Shown: positions 43,684 through 55,103, counted from the stretch's first letter. The stretch: DNA of 64,000 nucleotides from Cryoendolithus antarcticus (GCA_002077065.1 NAJO01000054.1:1-64000), one strand, 5' to 3'. Notes: a model not told the origin generated them from the letters alone. Translations and numbers: made by a program.

Positions 43684-46321
43684 ATGCCCGCCTCCACTCG
43701 CCTCTACAGCGACCGCCTCACCCCACCTCCCGCCACCACTGCAACCCCATCATCGAATAAACGCAAACGCACTACCCCTACCCCAAAGTCCACCAAGTCC
43801 TCTGGCAAAGACACAGCAGCGATGTACACTTTCACCTCCCGCTCCTCTCCCACTGGCGTCGTGGACCTCACAGCTTCCCCACCCTCCTCCCGGCGGCCGA
43901 CAAATCTCAATTCCGCGACCGGCGCTAAGAAACTGGTCGTGAAGAATTTGCGGACGAGTGGACAGGGGTTTGATGCGAGGGGTTATCTGGAGAAGATCTG
44001 GGCGAGCTTGGAACGGGGGCTGGATGCTATTTTCTCTGATCATGAAGCCGGGGCAGCAGCGGGGTTTAGTAGAGAGGAATTGTATCGGGGAGTGGAGAAC
44101 GTCTGCCGGCAGGGAGGGGCGAGTACGCTTTATGGAAGGCTGGAAGGGAGATGTAAGAGGGAGATTGAGGGTGTGAGGGCGCGACTTGTGAAGGAGGCTG
44201 GGGATGAGGATGTGGAGGTGTTGAGAGGAGTGTTGGAGGCGTGGAGGGTTTGGAAGGAGAGGATGGGCGTCGTGAGGGGCGTATTTTTCTTTTTGGAAAG
44301 GAGTTATTTGTTGGCTAGCAGTAAGGCTACGTTGGCGGAGTTGACGACAAGTTTGTTTAGGGATGTGGTGTTCTTGGACGCAGGGCTGAAGGGGAGGGTA
44401 ATGGGAGGAGCGTGTGAGTTGATGGCGAGAGAAAGGCACGGAAGAGCGGACGGGGAGCTGGAGGTTTTCCGTCAGGCGGTGGGGATGTTCCATGAGCTGG
44501 CAGTCTATTCAGCGGATTTTGAAGGCCCATTGCTGCTGGGGAGCCAACAGTACGTGGATCAGTGGGCTACGGAGACGAGCCAGAGGGAGGAGGTTCCAGG
44601 TTATGTTGGGCTGGCAGGAGAGTGCATTGCCGCAGAGATGAGGCGGTGCGAGGACTTTGCGCTGTCGCCTAGTACGAGGAGGGAGTTGTTGGCGATACTT
44701 GAGGGGGATTTGATCGAGAAAAAGAAGGCTTATCTAACTGACTACAAAGCGCTGAGTGCGCTGCTGGACGGCAACAATGTGGATGGTCTGACGGCGTTGT
44801 ACGCATTACTAGACCGACGAAGACTTGGATCGGAGCTGAGAGAGCCGTTCGACAAATGGGTCGACGAGACAGGCACGAGCATTGTCTTCGCCAAGGACGC
44901 AGACGATATGGTCATCCACCTTCTCTCGCTCAAGAAACGCCTGGACCACATTTGGAAGGTCGCTTTCCAAAGGAACGAAAGCATCGGCCATGGTCTGCGA
45001 GAGACGTTCCAGACGTTCATGAATAAGACGAAGAAGGGCGAAGCGACGTGGGGCACCGATAATACGAAAGTCGGCGAGATGATCGCGAAGTACGTCGACA
45101 CCATCCTCCGCGGCGGCGCGAAAGCGATCCCTACAGTTTTGACAACAGCACGACGGAGCTCGACAACGACTGTGCCTGCGCCGCTAGCCGGCACAGAGGT
45201 AGCAGCGGACGAGGAGGCAGTCGACGAGGAGTCTGTGGACGAGGATGCCGAAATCAATATCCAGCTCGACCAAGTGCTCGACCTCTTTCGCTTCGTGCAG
45301 GGCAAAGCAGTCTTCGAAGCCTTCTACAAGAAAGATCTCGCGAGAAGATTACTCATGTCCCGATCCGCAAGCGCAGACGCCGAACGCAGCATGCTCACAA
45401 GACTGAAAACTGAATGCGGCTCCGGCTTCACGCAGAATTTGGAGCAGATGTTCAAAGACGTCGAGCTTTCCCGAGAAGAAATGGGAGCTTACCGGCAACG
45501 ACTCGAAGAGCGCGTGGGATTCGAAAAGGGCAAAGCGCTCGACCTAAGTGTGAATATCCTCAGCGCGGCAGCGTGGCCGAGTTATCCGGATATCCCTGTT
45601 ATCATACCGCCGGGCGTGAAGCGCGCCATTGAGGGGTTCGAGATGCACTATAAGAGTAAGCATAGTGGGAGGAAGCTCGGTTGGAAGCACGCTCTCGCGC
45701 ACTGCCAAATGCGCGCCAACTTCCCCTCGGGCGCCAAAGAGCTCGTGGTGTCGAGTTTTCAGGCGATTGTGCTGGTGCTGTTCAACAACCTGCTGGAAGG
45801 GGAGAAGTTGCCATACGCCGATATACTCGCTCAGACAGGCCTGCGTAAGTTCCATTTCCTTCACGGCCCCATGATACTCACACTGACATACCCCTCCAGC
45901 CGAGCCAGAACTGAAACGCACTCTGCAATCCCTCGCCTGCGCCCGCCTGCAACCCCTGCGCAAACACCCCCGTTCCCGCGACATCTCGTCGACCGACACC
46001 TTCACAATCAACACCTCTTTCACGCACAAACTCTACCGCGTGAAAATCAACGCCATCCAGCTCAAGGAGACCGCTGCCGAAAACAAGGAGACCCATATCC
46101 GCGTCGCAGAAGACCGCAATTTTGAGACTCAGGCGGCGATTGTAAGGATTATGAAGGCTAGGAAGAAGATTGGACATGCGGAGTTAGTGGGCGAGGTTGT
46201 GAAAGCTACGATCAGCAGAGGCGTACTGGACGTACGGGATATCAAGAGGAATGTGGATCGGTTGATTGAGAAGGATTATATGGAACGGGAGGAGGGTGGG
46301 GGCTATGCTTATGTTGCTTAA
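43684..46321 (+). CDS. CUL4: Cullin-4
   Basis: Two exons, 43684-45844 and 45900-46321, encode 860 residues. A basic Ser/Pro-rich N-terminus (NKRKRTTPTPK) resembles a nuclear localisation signal, typical of Cul4 rather than other cullins. Cullin repeats follow from about 80; the cullin-homology domain is recognised by LFRFVQGKAVFEAFYKKDLARRLL and SMLTRLKTECGSGFTQNLEQMFKD. The C-terminal winged helix has the neddylation site in IVRIMKARKKI (lysine about 806) and ends LIEKDYMEREEGGGYAYVA. Cul4 scaffolds Rbx1-Ddb1 ubiquitin ligases, which in fungi act with Dim-5-type complexes in heterochromatin and in DNA repair. A VDLTASPP segment at 60-67 resembles a SUMO-interaction motif. The start at 43684 is a choice; 43822 is another possible ATG. 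Confidence 0.92.
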
Positions 46322-46399
46322 GAGTCCCATGGCTGCATGACTGCATGGTCTGGCTGGGGAGCGCCAGTGTCTGCATTTACAGAGGCTTCAATGGGTATC

Positions 46400-48895
46400 T
46401 TATATAGTCAGTAGACGTACACTGTTGTCCTCGCTGCCTATGGCTAGCATTTCGGGGCCTCTTTTGAAGCTTGGCCGGAAGCGGAGGGCTGTGATTGCTT
46501 TGCTCGGGCAGAGACTCTTCTCTACCATCTTTGTTGTGACGCCCGGCCAGTCTGTCACTTCTGCGTTCTTGGCTAACGTGCACAATCCGATCTCCCCAGT
46601 TTCTGTGCTGAAGGCAAGTGTGATGGGCATGTGGTTGTCTGACCATGTCGCAGCGGAGAAGGCCACGGCTGTTACTGCAGAGCCTGCTTTATGGGTGTGC
46701 AGGAGCGTCACTGCTGCACCACTGCCGTCGGTGGCTGAGAGAGAGGACTCAAGACGCCAGATCTTGACGCTTTTGTCGCGAGATGCGGTGGCGAAGACGT
46801 ACTGTTTTGCTTGGTCAGAGCCAGTCTCGCCGCGGCTGGGCGCCCAAGCACAGCTTAGTATCATCCTGGCGTGCCCTTTCAAATCTGCTGCGGCCTTGGT
46901 GAAGGTGCCGACTGCCTTTGTGTCGCCGTCGGATGGTGGTGGGTGGTATTGCCAAAGAACCCACTGTCGATCTCTGCCGACGCTGAGTAGCCATTTCCCA
47001 TCGGCGCTTAATGAAATGTCTGTCACAGTAAGACTGTGTGCTTCAAGTGGTGGCTTGACTTCTCGCCAGGTATTGGTGTTGTAGATGCGGATTACGGCGT
47101 GATCGATGGAGCTGGCACGACAGGCTGTCGCTATGAGAGGGTAAGTCGGAGATGCAGCGACGCAGGAGATCTCGTGGCCGTGGCCGTAAAGCTTCTCACG
47201 CTCGGGATAGAGGGTGTGACGTGCTAGATGAGACTCGTGAGACGGTGTAGACGTCGGTAGGAGGGGCGTTGTGGAAACCTCATCCACTTCCGCAGCGGTA
47301 TCAGGGTCTGTCTCGGGACCTGTGATGGCTTTGTTCGAAAGGCCGAGGACAGGCATTGCGGCAGTCTCGGGCAAAGCCGAATGATTGCTGGCATCCTCAT
47401 CACTATCTGGTATTGCGAGTTCATCGTTCAGACTGGGTCGGTTCTCAAGGTTGCGTAATAGCCGGTCGACAGGCTTGGGTGTGTCGAACACACGCAGTAG
47501 CTTTTCATCTGCACCTGAGACGAATTGATGTGGAGAGGTGGCGGCAATACAGTTTAGGTCATAGCCGTGTATCTGAGGCCGCGCAATCTCGTGCCATGAT
47601 AGCTCATCCCCACGTGTCCACTGCGCGAAGAGCCGCGATGTCTGATCATGACTTGTCGTGAGGAGGAACGAGCCGTCTGGCGCCCAGGAGAGCCCAGCAA
47701 CATCTTGTATATGGCCGCTGATGCCGAGTGACTGGTTCCACGTATCACTTTCCTGGTCGAAACTCCACCTTCGCCAGCTGCCTGTACGGCCGAGACTCGC
47801 GATTGATGTACCCTTGGGTCCCCAGAGACCGATCCAGAAGCCACCTGTGCTTCCTGTCGCAGTTGTCGAACCCTTCTGCGAGCTGATCTCGCCGAGCCGG
47901 GTGTTGCAGACCCACAGTCCAGAGGCTTCTTCGACAGACCACATCGCTATGGAGTTGTCCGCAGAAGCTGTGAGCAGGGTTGACGTAGTCGAGGAGGCAG
48001 AGCTGACGTCCTGAGGTAGCCATCGCGCTGAATAGATCCAGTCTTCGTGACCCACTAATAACGCCTCGAACGTTACTGCGTACTTGTCTTGGTCGAAACC
48101 TACGTGCTGAGTCTTGTTGGAAAGCGATGCTTTCACCGGCTTGAACACACTGCCGTTCGTACCGTTGGTGGCCGTAGTCTCGTCTCTCCGCAACCGCCAG
48201 AGTCTCACGTACTTGTCTTGACTGGCCGAAGCTAGGAGGATATCGTTCGATCGTTCCGCATCTGGTGGTAGGAAATCCAAAGATCGAATCCATCCATCAT
48301 GTCCTGTGAGAGTTGCCTGCAACTCAAAGTCCCCATCTCCGTGCCGGCCGTACAGCTGTATCGATGCCATCGTTCCCGCAACAGCAAGAACGATGTTGCC
48401 GTCGGATACGTCAACTACCGCCAGCGCCAGAGGCAAGAACCGCGGCTTCAGACTGATCGACTGGACTAGGCTGACGCCTTCAGACGCGATCTGCCATACT
48501 TTCACCGTCGCGTCTGCAGCGCCAGACGCTAACACGCCTTTCGCAGGAAGTGCAGCGATCGCGTTGACAGCGCCTGAATGCTCCTTCATGCAAGCCCACT
48601 CCTGAAAAGGTGGATACTGGCCTTGCGGTTGCTCGCGCCAAATCCGGATGGAATTGTCGCATGATCCACTGATAAGATAATGTCCAGAGGCGGCCTCGAC
48701 GATCTTCACAACATTGACTACATCGGTATGGCCGTTCAGCAGCGTATGTATGCCGGTGGTGTAGAGGTCGTCCGGATCCCATACTGCGATATTATTCCCG
48801 GCTCCGAAGGCGAGCAGACCAGGAACCCAGTCTGCTGCGGACGGATGTCGGTTGCCGCCAGCAGCGAGGAACTCTAGCTGCGGCGGGGAAGTCAT
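46400..48895 (-). CDS. ELP2: Elongator complex protein 2 (WD40)
   Basis: Single-exon minus-strand gene of 831 residues starting at the ATG at 48895. Two beta-propellers are built from WD40 repeats, for example NGHTDVVNVVKI, SGSCDNSIRIWRE, KEHSGAVNAIAAL, TGHDGWIRSLDFLPP, LLASASQDKYVRLWRL, VGHEDWIYSARWLP, LLTASADNSIAMW. The second half has YGHGHEISCVAASPTYPLIATACRA and LSVGRDRQWVLWQY, regions typical of Elp2. Length is close to yeast Elp2 (788). Elp2 is a core subunit of Elongator, which installs the cm5/mcm5/ncm5 group on wobble uridine of tRNAs. It is divergent from URM1, which supplies the sulphur at the same nucleotide. It converges on CUL4, the stop codons being less than 80 bp apart. Confidence 0.93.
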   Translation of the reverse strand: MTSPPQLEFLAAGGNRHPSAADWVPGLLAFGAGNNIAVWDPDDLYTTGIHTLLNGHTDVVNVVKIVEAASGHYLISGSCDNSIRIWREQPQGQYPPFQEWACMKEHSGAVNAIAALPAKGVLASGAADATVKVWQIASEGVSLVQSISLKPRFLPLALAVVDVSDGNIVLAVAGTMASIQLYGRHGDGDFELQATLTGHDGWIRSLDFLPPDAERSNDILLASASQDKYVRLWRLRRDETTATNGTNGSVFKPVKASLSNKTQHVGFDQDKYAVTFEALLVGHEDWIYSARWLPQDVSSASSTTSTLLTASADNSIAMWSVEEASGLWVCNTRLGEISSQKGSTTATGSTGGFWIGLWGPKGTSIASLGRTGSWRRWSFDQESDTWNQSLGISGHIQDVAGLSWAPDGSFLLTTSHDQTSRLFAQWTRGDELSWHEIARPQIHGYDLNCIAATSPHQFVSGADEKLLRVFDTPKPVDRLLRNLENRPSLNDELAIPDSDEDASNHSALPETAAMPVLGLSNKAITGPETDPDTAAEVDEVSTTPLLPTSTPSHESHLARHTLYPEREKLYGHGHEISCVAASPTYPLIATACRASSIDHAVIRIYNTNTWREVKPPLEAHSLTVTDISLSADGKWLLSVGRDRQWVLWQYHPPPSDGDTKAVGTFTKAAADLKGHARMILSCAWAPSRGETGSDQAKQYVFATASRDKSVKIWRLESSLSATDGSGAAVTLLHTHKAGSAVTAVAFSAATWSDNHMPITLAFSTETGEIGLCTLAKNAEVTDWPGVTTKMVEKSLCPSKAITALRFRPSFKRGPEMLAIGSEDNSVRLLTI

Positions 48896-49092
48896 TGTTA
48901 TCGCTGCTGAAGCATACTTGTGCCTGTAATAAACCACTTCTCGATGTGCTCAATCACCAAGACTCGGTTTTACTAGCGTAATTTCTCACTGCGCTAACCG
49001 CTTTTGGCATCTTGCGCCTGGCGGATTTCCCAGACCTTCGAGACGCACATCTGCCATGCAACGACCATCTGCCTACTTGACATCATTCAACG
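48896..49092. promoter_or_regulatory. Shared promoter of ELP2 and URM1
   Basis: Only 197 bp separate the two divergent start codons, so the transcription start regions must be adjacent or overlapping. No TATA box or specific factor site is obvious. Confidence 0.6.
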
Positions 49093-49517
49093 ATGGCAGA
49101 ATCCACGTCTATACCGCTCACTATTGAGTTCACGTAGGCATCTCTTTCCTCACGCCTTGTGCAGTCCAGTCTAATGTCCCACAGCGGCGGTCTCGAACTC
49201 CTCTTTTCCAACCAGCGAAAGCACAAAGTCGACCTACCATCTTCGAAGCAATCTCCAAACGTCGCAGATTTAATCACGTACCTTTGCGACAACTTGATGA
49301 AGGACCCTCGGAAAGACATGTTTGTTCTCGACGGCACTGTGTACGCCTCCAGTTTCCTCCACAAATAAGTGCATGGGAGCGGCTTACTGACCTTCACAGA
49401 CGACCCGGCATCTTAGTCCTCATCAACGACGCAGACTGGGAGCTCGAGGGCCAGGAGACCTACCAACTACAACCCAGGGACGAGATCGTTTTCGTTAGCA
49501 CGTTGCATGGAGGCTGA
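49093..49517 (+). CDS. URM1: Ubiquitin-related modifier 1
   Basis: Three exons, 49093-49133, 49185-49340 and 49400-49517, encode 104 residues. After splicing the protein reads through [39 protein letters not shown], then [21 protein letters not shown], and ends FVSTLHGG with the C-terminal diglycine needed for thiocarboxylation. Urm1 is activated by the E1-like Uba4 and acts as sulphur carrier for 2-thiolation of wobble uridine in tRNA-Lys, -Glu and -Gln; it can also be conjugated to proteins under oxidative stress. No single frame shows the whole gene, and both introns are about 50-60 bp, so it is easily missed. Confidence 0.96.
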
Positions 49518-49793
49518 GTTCAATTTCGGAACGGCACCACGCCTCGGAGACGAGATCGAGCACTGCAATGATCGATGAATCTCGATCATGGTGATTACAG
49601 TATTTGGCATCTTTTCTGGGTGTGCTATTCGATCAAATCATCGGTGTTACGGCCTCCGCTGCTCCGAATATCGGGATCACCACGCGGAGTCCCGACTCCG
49701 CTACCCATGCACCTCGAACAACATATCGCCTCCAATGCCTCCGCTACTCCCTCTACATCCTTCGGACCACCAACAACCCCCATATCGACGCCT

Positions 49794-52472
49794 CTATGTG
49801 TACACAACTTCGGTGAACTGGTTTAGTCCAAGGCCTTCTTTAGCGATGTCCTCTTCCTTGAGGAACAGCAACGGCATCTCCACCAGCGTCCCCTTGACCC
49901 CCGACAACACACCCTTGACTTCCTCTGCAGCGCGTGCCGGATCCTCACTGAACTCCTCGGCAACCACGTGGCCCCACTTCCATGTGCTCGGCCTCGTCGT
50001 ATCCTTCGCAGCAGTCTTCGCATCCGGCAACTTGAAGAAGCGCGAGTAGTACTCATCATACTGCTTCCAATTCCGCACGCCGTCGAAGGGTACAGGATGG
50101 AAGACCTTGGCGAAAGCGGCAGTGTTGACGCGGGCTGTGGTCTTCCAGAGGGAAGTGAAAGACTCTGCTAGAGGGTCTGCGACGGCGAGGTCTTCGCGGG
50201 AGCCGAAGTCGTAGATTTGGGGGGCGGAGGGGTCGACGGGGAGGTAGTTGTTGTCTGGTCGGCTTGGATCTTGGGGCGGAATGAGACCGAGATGCTTGCG
50301 GAAGATCTGGCGACGGAGGGTGGCGGCGAATTTGGCGGCGCGCCAGGGCTGGCCGGCCATGTAGGAGTCAATCTCAACGGGATCCTCGATCAGGATCGCG
50401 ATTTCCGAGTCATGGTTGCCGAGTTGAGATCGGTCGTTCAAATTCGCAGAGCCGCAGATCACCTTTCTATCGTCAGCGATCAGGAGTTTGGAGTGAATGT
50501 ATAGCTCCTCCGAGACGAAAGCGTCGACTTCGTGCACGTCTCCACCGTGATCCCAGGGCACTGTGCGAATGTCAGGCCCGTTCAGCATGTAGCATTCGGC
50601 CACAGAGTCCCAGCGACCGGAACCAGGCACCTGAGCGGCCGCAGCTTGGTAACGATCAAACGCTTGCGCATCACCTGCCGGATTTTGAGCGCCTTGCTTC
50701 TCAGCTCCACCCACCTCGCCGAACTTCGCATCATGACCTTGACGAGCTTGGTCGTAGCTTACACCTGATTTCTGTTCAGCTTGCGCCATGGCTGCACTGG
50801 TATTGATCCGATCGTAGGAGCGGAGATTGTAGAAGCGGATCCACTGCATGGGGTCGATGCCTGCTTTCGCAATCTGCTCGTAGATGGAGTAGCCGCCGCG
50901 GTTGATACTGTTGTACTGGAACTCCATGATCGCTCGTGTAGCCAAGGCGTCATCAGAGCGGAGATCGCCAGCGAATGCAGGTACAGCCGGCATAGCAACA
51001 ACCATGTGGTATTGCTCGTTGTTCTGTGCGGCGCGGATGATCCGCTCAACGATAGCAGCACCGATCTTGTTGGAGATAGGCTTTTGACGATCATCGGTAC
51101 CGGTGATGAAGAACTGGTTCTCGATGTAGACGAAGTGCTTCGAGTCGCGGATGGTCTCAATGTATGCAGTCGCAATGGAATGCTCCAGCGGCACTCCGTG
51201 ACTCCACTTCGCACATGAGCGCATGATCTGGCACTGTATGCCACCGAGAGGGCCATTAGGATAGCCGTCGTCTTCGCCCAGAGCATCTTCGCGAAATCGC
51301 TCTTTGCCCTCCTGTATCTTGGCGTAGCCGCGCTCGTAGTGCACTCGCATCCTCTCACGGAAGCCCTCGTACTGACCATGCCCCTCTACTTCAGCTCCGG
51401 GCTCGGCTTGTTGGTATGGGTGTCCGATGATGCCAGCTCGACTGACTCTGAACGGCAAAGGCTGATACCTCTCCTGGTTGCGCACACCGTACTTCTCGTA
51501 GTAAATGAAGTTCCAACGTTGCGCAAAGTGGTCTTTGAGGTCCTCGACGACCGGACCACGCAGCGAAATGCTCATATCTGTCCACCCCATACGGGAGTTC
51601 CATTTCCTATCCAGCTTGTTATTCTGCCAGTTCTGAACGTCTGAGAAGTCCATGATCCGTGCATTGTTGTAATCTTGACCCGGGAAGACAATCTGGTTAA
51701 GATCTCCAGGGTGTGCATCAGCTATGCTATGCTGATTTGTGTCCCACCGGCCGTAACAGAGATCCAGACCACCCATAAACGCGAGCTTACTGTCCACCAA
51801 ACATAGCTTCTCATGATGAGCCCAGTACAGCACACTGTCGTCATTCATACCATAGATACCCTTGAGGGCATCACCAGGGAGAGCGGCGAGCTTTGCAGGG
51901 CTCAGTCCTGACGATTTGATCCTCTCCAGAACGTTGGACGCCATGGTCTGCTTATCTGGCAGGTGATCAGGATGTCTGAAGACTTTGATATTGCCAGTCT
52001 TATCGTTATCCTCCAACCAATGCTTCGTGTGACTACTCGATAACGTCAAAGCTTGTGTGACCTCCTTGTACACGATAACATTGACCTGTACGCCCCTCTG
52101 CGCTGCCGCGAATAGCAATCTATCAAGCCTGAACTCCTCGAACTGCGCTGGGGGACGACGGAGGTATAGCTCTGGGCTGAGCCACCAGTCGAGGATCCAT
52201 ATGCTTTGACGAGCGTTCTGCAGGGCCACACTGACAGCCCACATGTAGCCACAGGCATCCACGTACCACTTCGCATCATTGCCTTCCCTCTGTGGGGCAA
52301 ACGACTGGAAGCGGTGCATGTGGTGGGAGTCTCGGTCGGAGCATTCTGGGGTCGGATGTTGATGGGCGTGGAGATCGGCCTTGAATGGGACCTTACCAGT
52401 CTTCACGGCCGTGTGGACTTGATTGGTGACATCGTTCAGTGCGGCCTTGGCCTTGTCGAAGAGAAAGGCCAT
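49794..52472 (-). CDS. Phospholipase D (PLD1-type)
   Basis: Single-exon minus-strand gene; from the ATG at 52472 it encodes 892 residues. Two catalytic HKD motifs are visible: HHEKLCLVDSKLAFMGGLD at about 218 and HSKLLIADDRKVICGSANLNDRS at about 657. The region between holds IENQFFITG and other PLD family features. PX and PH domains are absent, as in the shorter fungal PLD group. The enzyme hydrolyses phosphatidylcholine to phosphatidic acid and choline at membranes. The frame is open 66 codons further upstream to an ATG at 52670, but that segment lacks conservation cues, while MAFLFDKAKAALNDV looks like a natural start; the longer form is possible. It is convergent with URM1 (276 bp). Confidence 0.92.
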   Translation of the reverse strand: MAFLFDKAKAALNDVTNQVHTAVKTGKVPFKADLHAHQHPTPECSDRDSHHMHRFQSFAPQREGNDAKWYVDACGYMWAVSVALQNARQSIWILDWWLSPELYLRRPPAQFEEFRLDRLLFAAAQRGVQVNVIVYKEVTQALTLSSSHTKHWLEDNDKTGNIKVFRHPDHLPDKQTMASNVLERIKSSGLSPAKLAALPGDALKGIYGMNDDSVLYWAHHEKLCLVDSKLAFMGGLDLCYGRWDTNQHSIADAHPGDLNQIVFPGQDYNNARIMDFSDVQNWQNNKLDRKWNSRMGWTDMSISLRGPVVEDLKDHFAQRWNFIYYEKYGVRNQERYQPLPFRVSRAGIIGHPYQQAEPGAEVEGHGQYEGFRERMRVHYERGYAKIQEGKERFREDALGEDDGYPNGPLGGIQCQIMRSCAKWSHGVPLEHSIATAYIETIRDSKHFVYIENQFFITGTDDRQKPISNKIGAAIVERIIRAAQNNEQYHMVVAMPAVPAFAGDLRSDDALATRAIMEFQYNSINRGGYSIYEQIAKAGIDPMQWIRFYNLRSYDRINTSAAMAQAEQKSGVSYDQARQGHDAKFGEVGGAEKQGAQNPAGDAQAFDRYQAAAAQVPGSGRWDSVAECYMLNGPDIRTVPWDHGGDVHEVDAFVSEELYIHSKLLIADDRKVICGSANLNDRSQLGNHDSEIAILIEDPVEIDSYMAGQPWRAAKFAATLRRQIFRKHLGLIPPQDPSRPDNNYLPVDPSAPQIYDFGSREDLAVADPLAESFTSLWKTTARVNTAAFAKVFHPVPFDGVRNWKQYDEYYSRFFKLPDAKTAAKDTTRPSTWKWGHVVAEEFSEDPARAAEEVKGVLSGVKGTLVEMPLLFLKEEDIAKEGLGLNQFTEVVYT

Positions 52473-53479
52473 GATCGTGTGCCTTTCGCCGGTGGCTCTG
52501 GGTGTCCTTAGAGGAGGATACGATGCGCTGTACCCTCGGATATGGCGCTGGTAAGATTGGTGAGCAGGTATGGAAGGGTGCAATCGCTCAATGAAAGAAA
52601 GGCCGGTCAATGAGAGATATCGTGTTAAGGAGATGCTCGTGTGATACCAGGGCAGCCAGCTCCGGTGCAAGTTTCATACTAGGTAGCTGTGCGCGCTGCC
52701 GTGCATGCATCGCCCCTCCACCCTACGTCACGCCTACCTTACACTAGATTGCTATGAGTGAGGATGAAATCACGTTCAATGTCCACGAAGAGGCATATCT
52801 CTTGCGGGCAAGACCATGATCGGAAGTTCCTCGTGGTGCCGCCGTTTGTCGCATGCTTCCAAAGGGTCTCAGTGACCTCGCGCGCTGCTCCCCGCCATCT
52901 TGCCCTCGTAGAAAAAGCTTGCCCTGACCGAGGAGAGGTGGGGGTAGCTTTGCCAGCATAGTCACTAATGGTGTGCCGTACTCAGATGCACTTGCCGAAG
53001 CCGATTGCGCGGTTTCCTTGTTCATTGCTACTTTATTCGAACCTCACCTCCTCATGATGTTACTGATCGGTAGCCAACATCGTACTATATCTGCTTGCTG
53101 GACAACAGAGACCAGGAATACAGTGTGATTATCATCGAGAGGCTCTCGGCCAACACGTGGGCACCCAGGATCGGTCTTCCCCTCCGCCAAGATCCTCCGC
53201 CAAGGCAGGCTAGGCTCACTCTTCCATCATCAAGCTCGCCTCGATGCACGCTACTCTTCCTGTTCCTGCAGCCTCAGCCGCAATGCGTGCTCTTATCAGC
53301 ACCTCTGTATGGATCCCTCCGGTCGTGCTGACAGTCATGACGGACGCCCAGGCGAAAAGTAAAGCTCAATGGCTTCGATGGAACTCTGTAAGTCCGCGTG
53401 CATATACTAGAGCTTGCAACCCGCCATCCCGGTAAGTCATTCTTACCTCACCTCTCTTCCGTGTCGCTCTCAATCCATC
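52473..53479. other. Divergent intergenic region (PLD / GDPD)
   Basis: About 1 kb between divergent starts, containing an in-frame 5' extension of PLD up to 52670. Short frames at 53095-53435 (+) have no recognisable domain. No RNA gene or repeat is seen. Confidence 0.5.
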
Positions 53480-54869
53480 ATGCCTTCCTTCACGTCAATC
53501 CTCGCTGCTGCGGCAGCGTTCGAGCTCGCAACTGCTGCTCCATGGGGTCCGTGGGGTGGCCACAAGGGTGGTCCACCAGGCCACGGCGGTCCACCACCTC
53601 CCAAGAGCCCATACCACGAGATTGGAAGCAACAGCACTTTGCTTGTGGAGCTGGGACCTCGCCCATACTACCTTGTGGACAACATGGACGCCGGCCCGTT
53701 GAAGGACAAACTCAATTCCTGCAAGGCTCAGCCGAAGTCCACTTCAAGCTTCTCCATCTCGCACAGAGGCGCGCCGCTCGAGTTCCCCGAGCACAGCAAG
53801 CAGGGCTACAACGCTGCTGCGCGTATGGGAGCAGGTAAGGCACTCAACCCTGAGAACGTTGGATCTCATTACTAAGTATCTCCAAGGCATCATCGAATGC
53901 GACGTCTCCTTCACCTCCGACCGCGAGCTAGTCTGCCGCCACTCCAACTGCGATCTCCACTACACAACCAACATCCTCTCCAAGCCCGAGCTCGCCGCCA
54001 AGTGCAGCTCTCCCTTCGTCCCCGCAGACCCGAAGAACAGCTCCAGCATGGCAACAGCGAAATGTTGCACCTCCGACATCACCCTCGCCGAGTTCAAATC
54101 CCTCTGCGCCGAGATGGAAGCGACGTCCCTCACAGCCACAAGCATAGTCCCAGGAACGCCGTACTTCGGCCGCATCGGCACAACGCCAGACTACAGAACG
54201 AACATGTTCTCTTACTCCTGCGCGGAAACCATGTCGCTAAAGGACCAGATCGCACTAGTCGACAGCTACGGCCTGAACTTTACAGCCGAGGCTAAGACGC
54301 CCGAAGTCCCCATGCCGTTCCAAGGCGATTACACACAGGAGGACTTTGCGCAGCAGATCGTGGATACTTTCAACGAGGCCAACATTCCCGCTGATCGCGT
54401 GTGGTTGCAGTCGTTCCTGCCTGACGATATCTTCTACTGGCTCAAGACCTCGCCGGCTTTTGGCGCACAGGCCGTCTACCTTGACGAGCGCGCTGATCTC
54501 ACAGCAACGGGCTACGATGAGGCTGTCGCGTCGCTCCCAGGCCTTGCGGCGAAGGGTGTCAAGATCATTGCTCCGTCCATCTGGCAGCTTGTTGCTCCCG
54601 ACAACGCTACGGGCACGATTGTTCCTTCCTCGTACGCTATTGCTGCTAAAGCTGCAGGTCTGGAGATCATCACCTGGAGCTTCGAGCGCTCTGGACCGCT
54701 AGAGAACGGTGGAGGATACTACTACACTGGTGTCAACAACTTGGTGAATAACGATGGCGATGAGTTCACCGTAATTGATGTAGTGGCCCAACAGGTTGGC
54801 GCAACGAAGATCTTTGCTGACTGGGCGGCGACCGTGACCTACTATGCCAACTGCTTCGGGCTAGCCTAA
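53480..54869 (+). CDS. Secreted glycerophosphodiester phosphodiesterase
   Basis: Two exons, 53480-53834 and 53887-54869, encode 445 residues. A signal peptide covers about 1-20 (ILAAAAAFELATAA), followed by a Gly/Pro/His-rich segment. The GDPD active site begins SHRGAPLEFPEHSKQGY at about 93 and continues, across the intron, IIECDVSFTSDRELVCRHSNCDL, giving the catalytic His, Glu and Asp residues of the TIM-barrel family. Paired cysteines (KCCTSD) fit an extracellular protein. The reaction is release of glycerol-3-phosphate and an alcohol from glycerophosphodiesters, probably for phosphate or glycerol scavenging. It is divergent from phospholipase D. Confidence 0.92.
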
Positions 54870-55103
54870 CTGTCTCGCCAAAGGGGAGGTGAGCAGGTTT
54901 GAACGGCAGAACTGTCGCAAAGAGCAGGCGATAGTGCGCCAAATGTACATAGCATGTCAATGAAATGGCTATAATGATCAAGATGTCTTTCACCGGCTCC
55001 CGTCAGCATCAATCTCTGCGTGATCAGGATTGCTGCATGTGCTCTATCGCAATGCCGCAAGATACTCAAGGATATAATACGGCGTCTCGACCGCTCACAT
55101 ACA

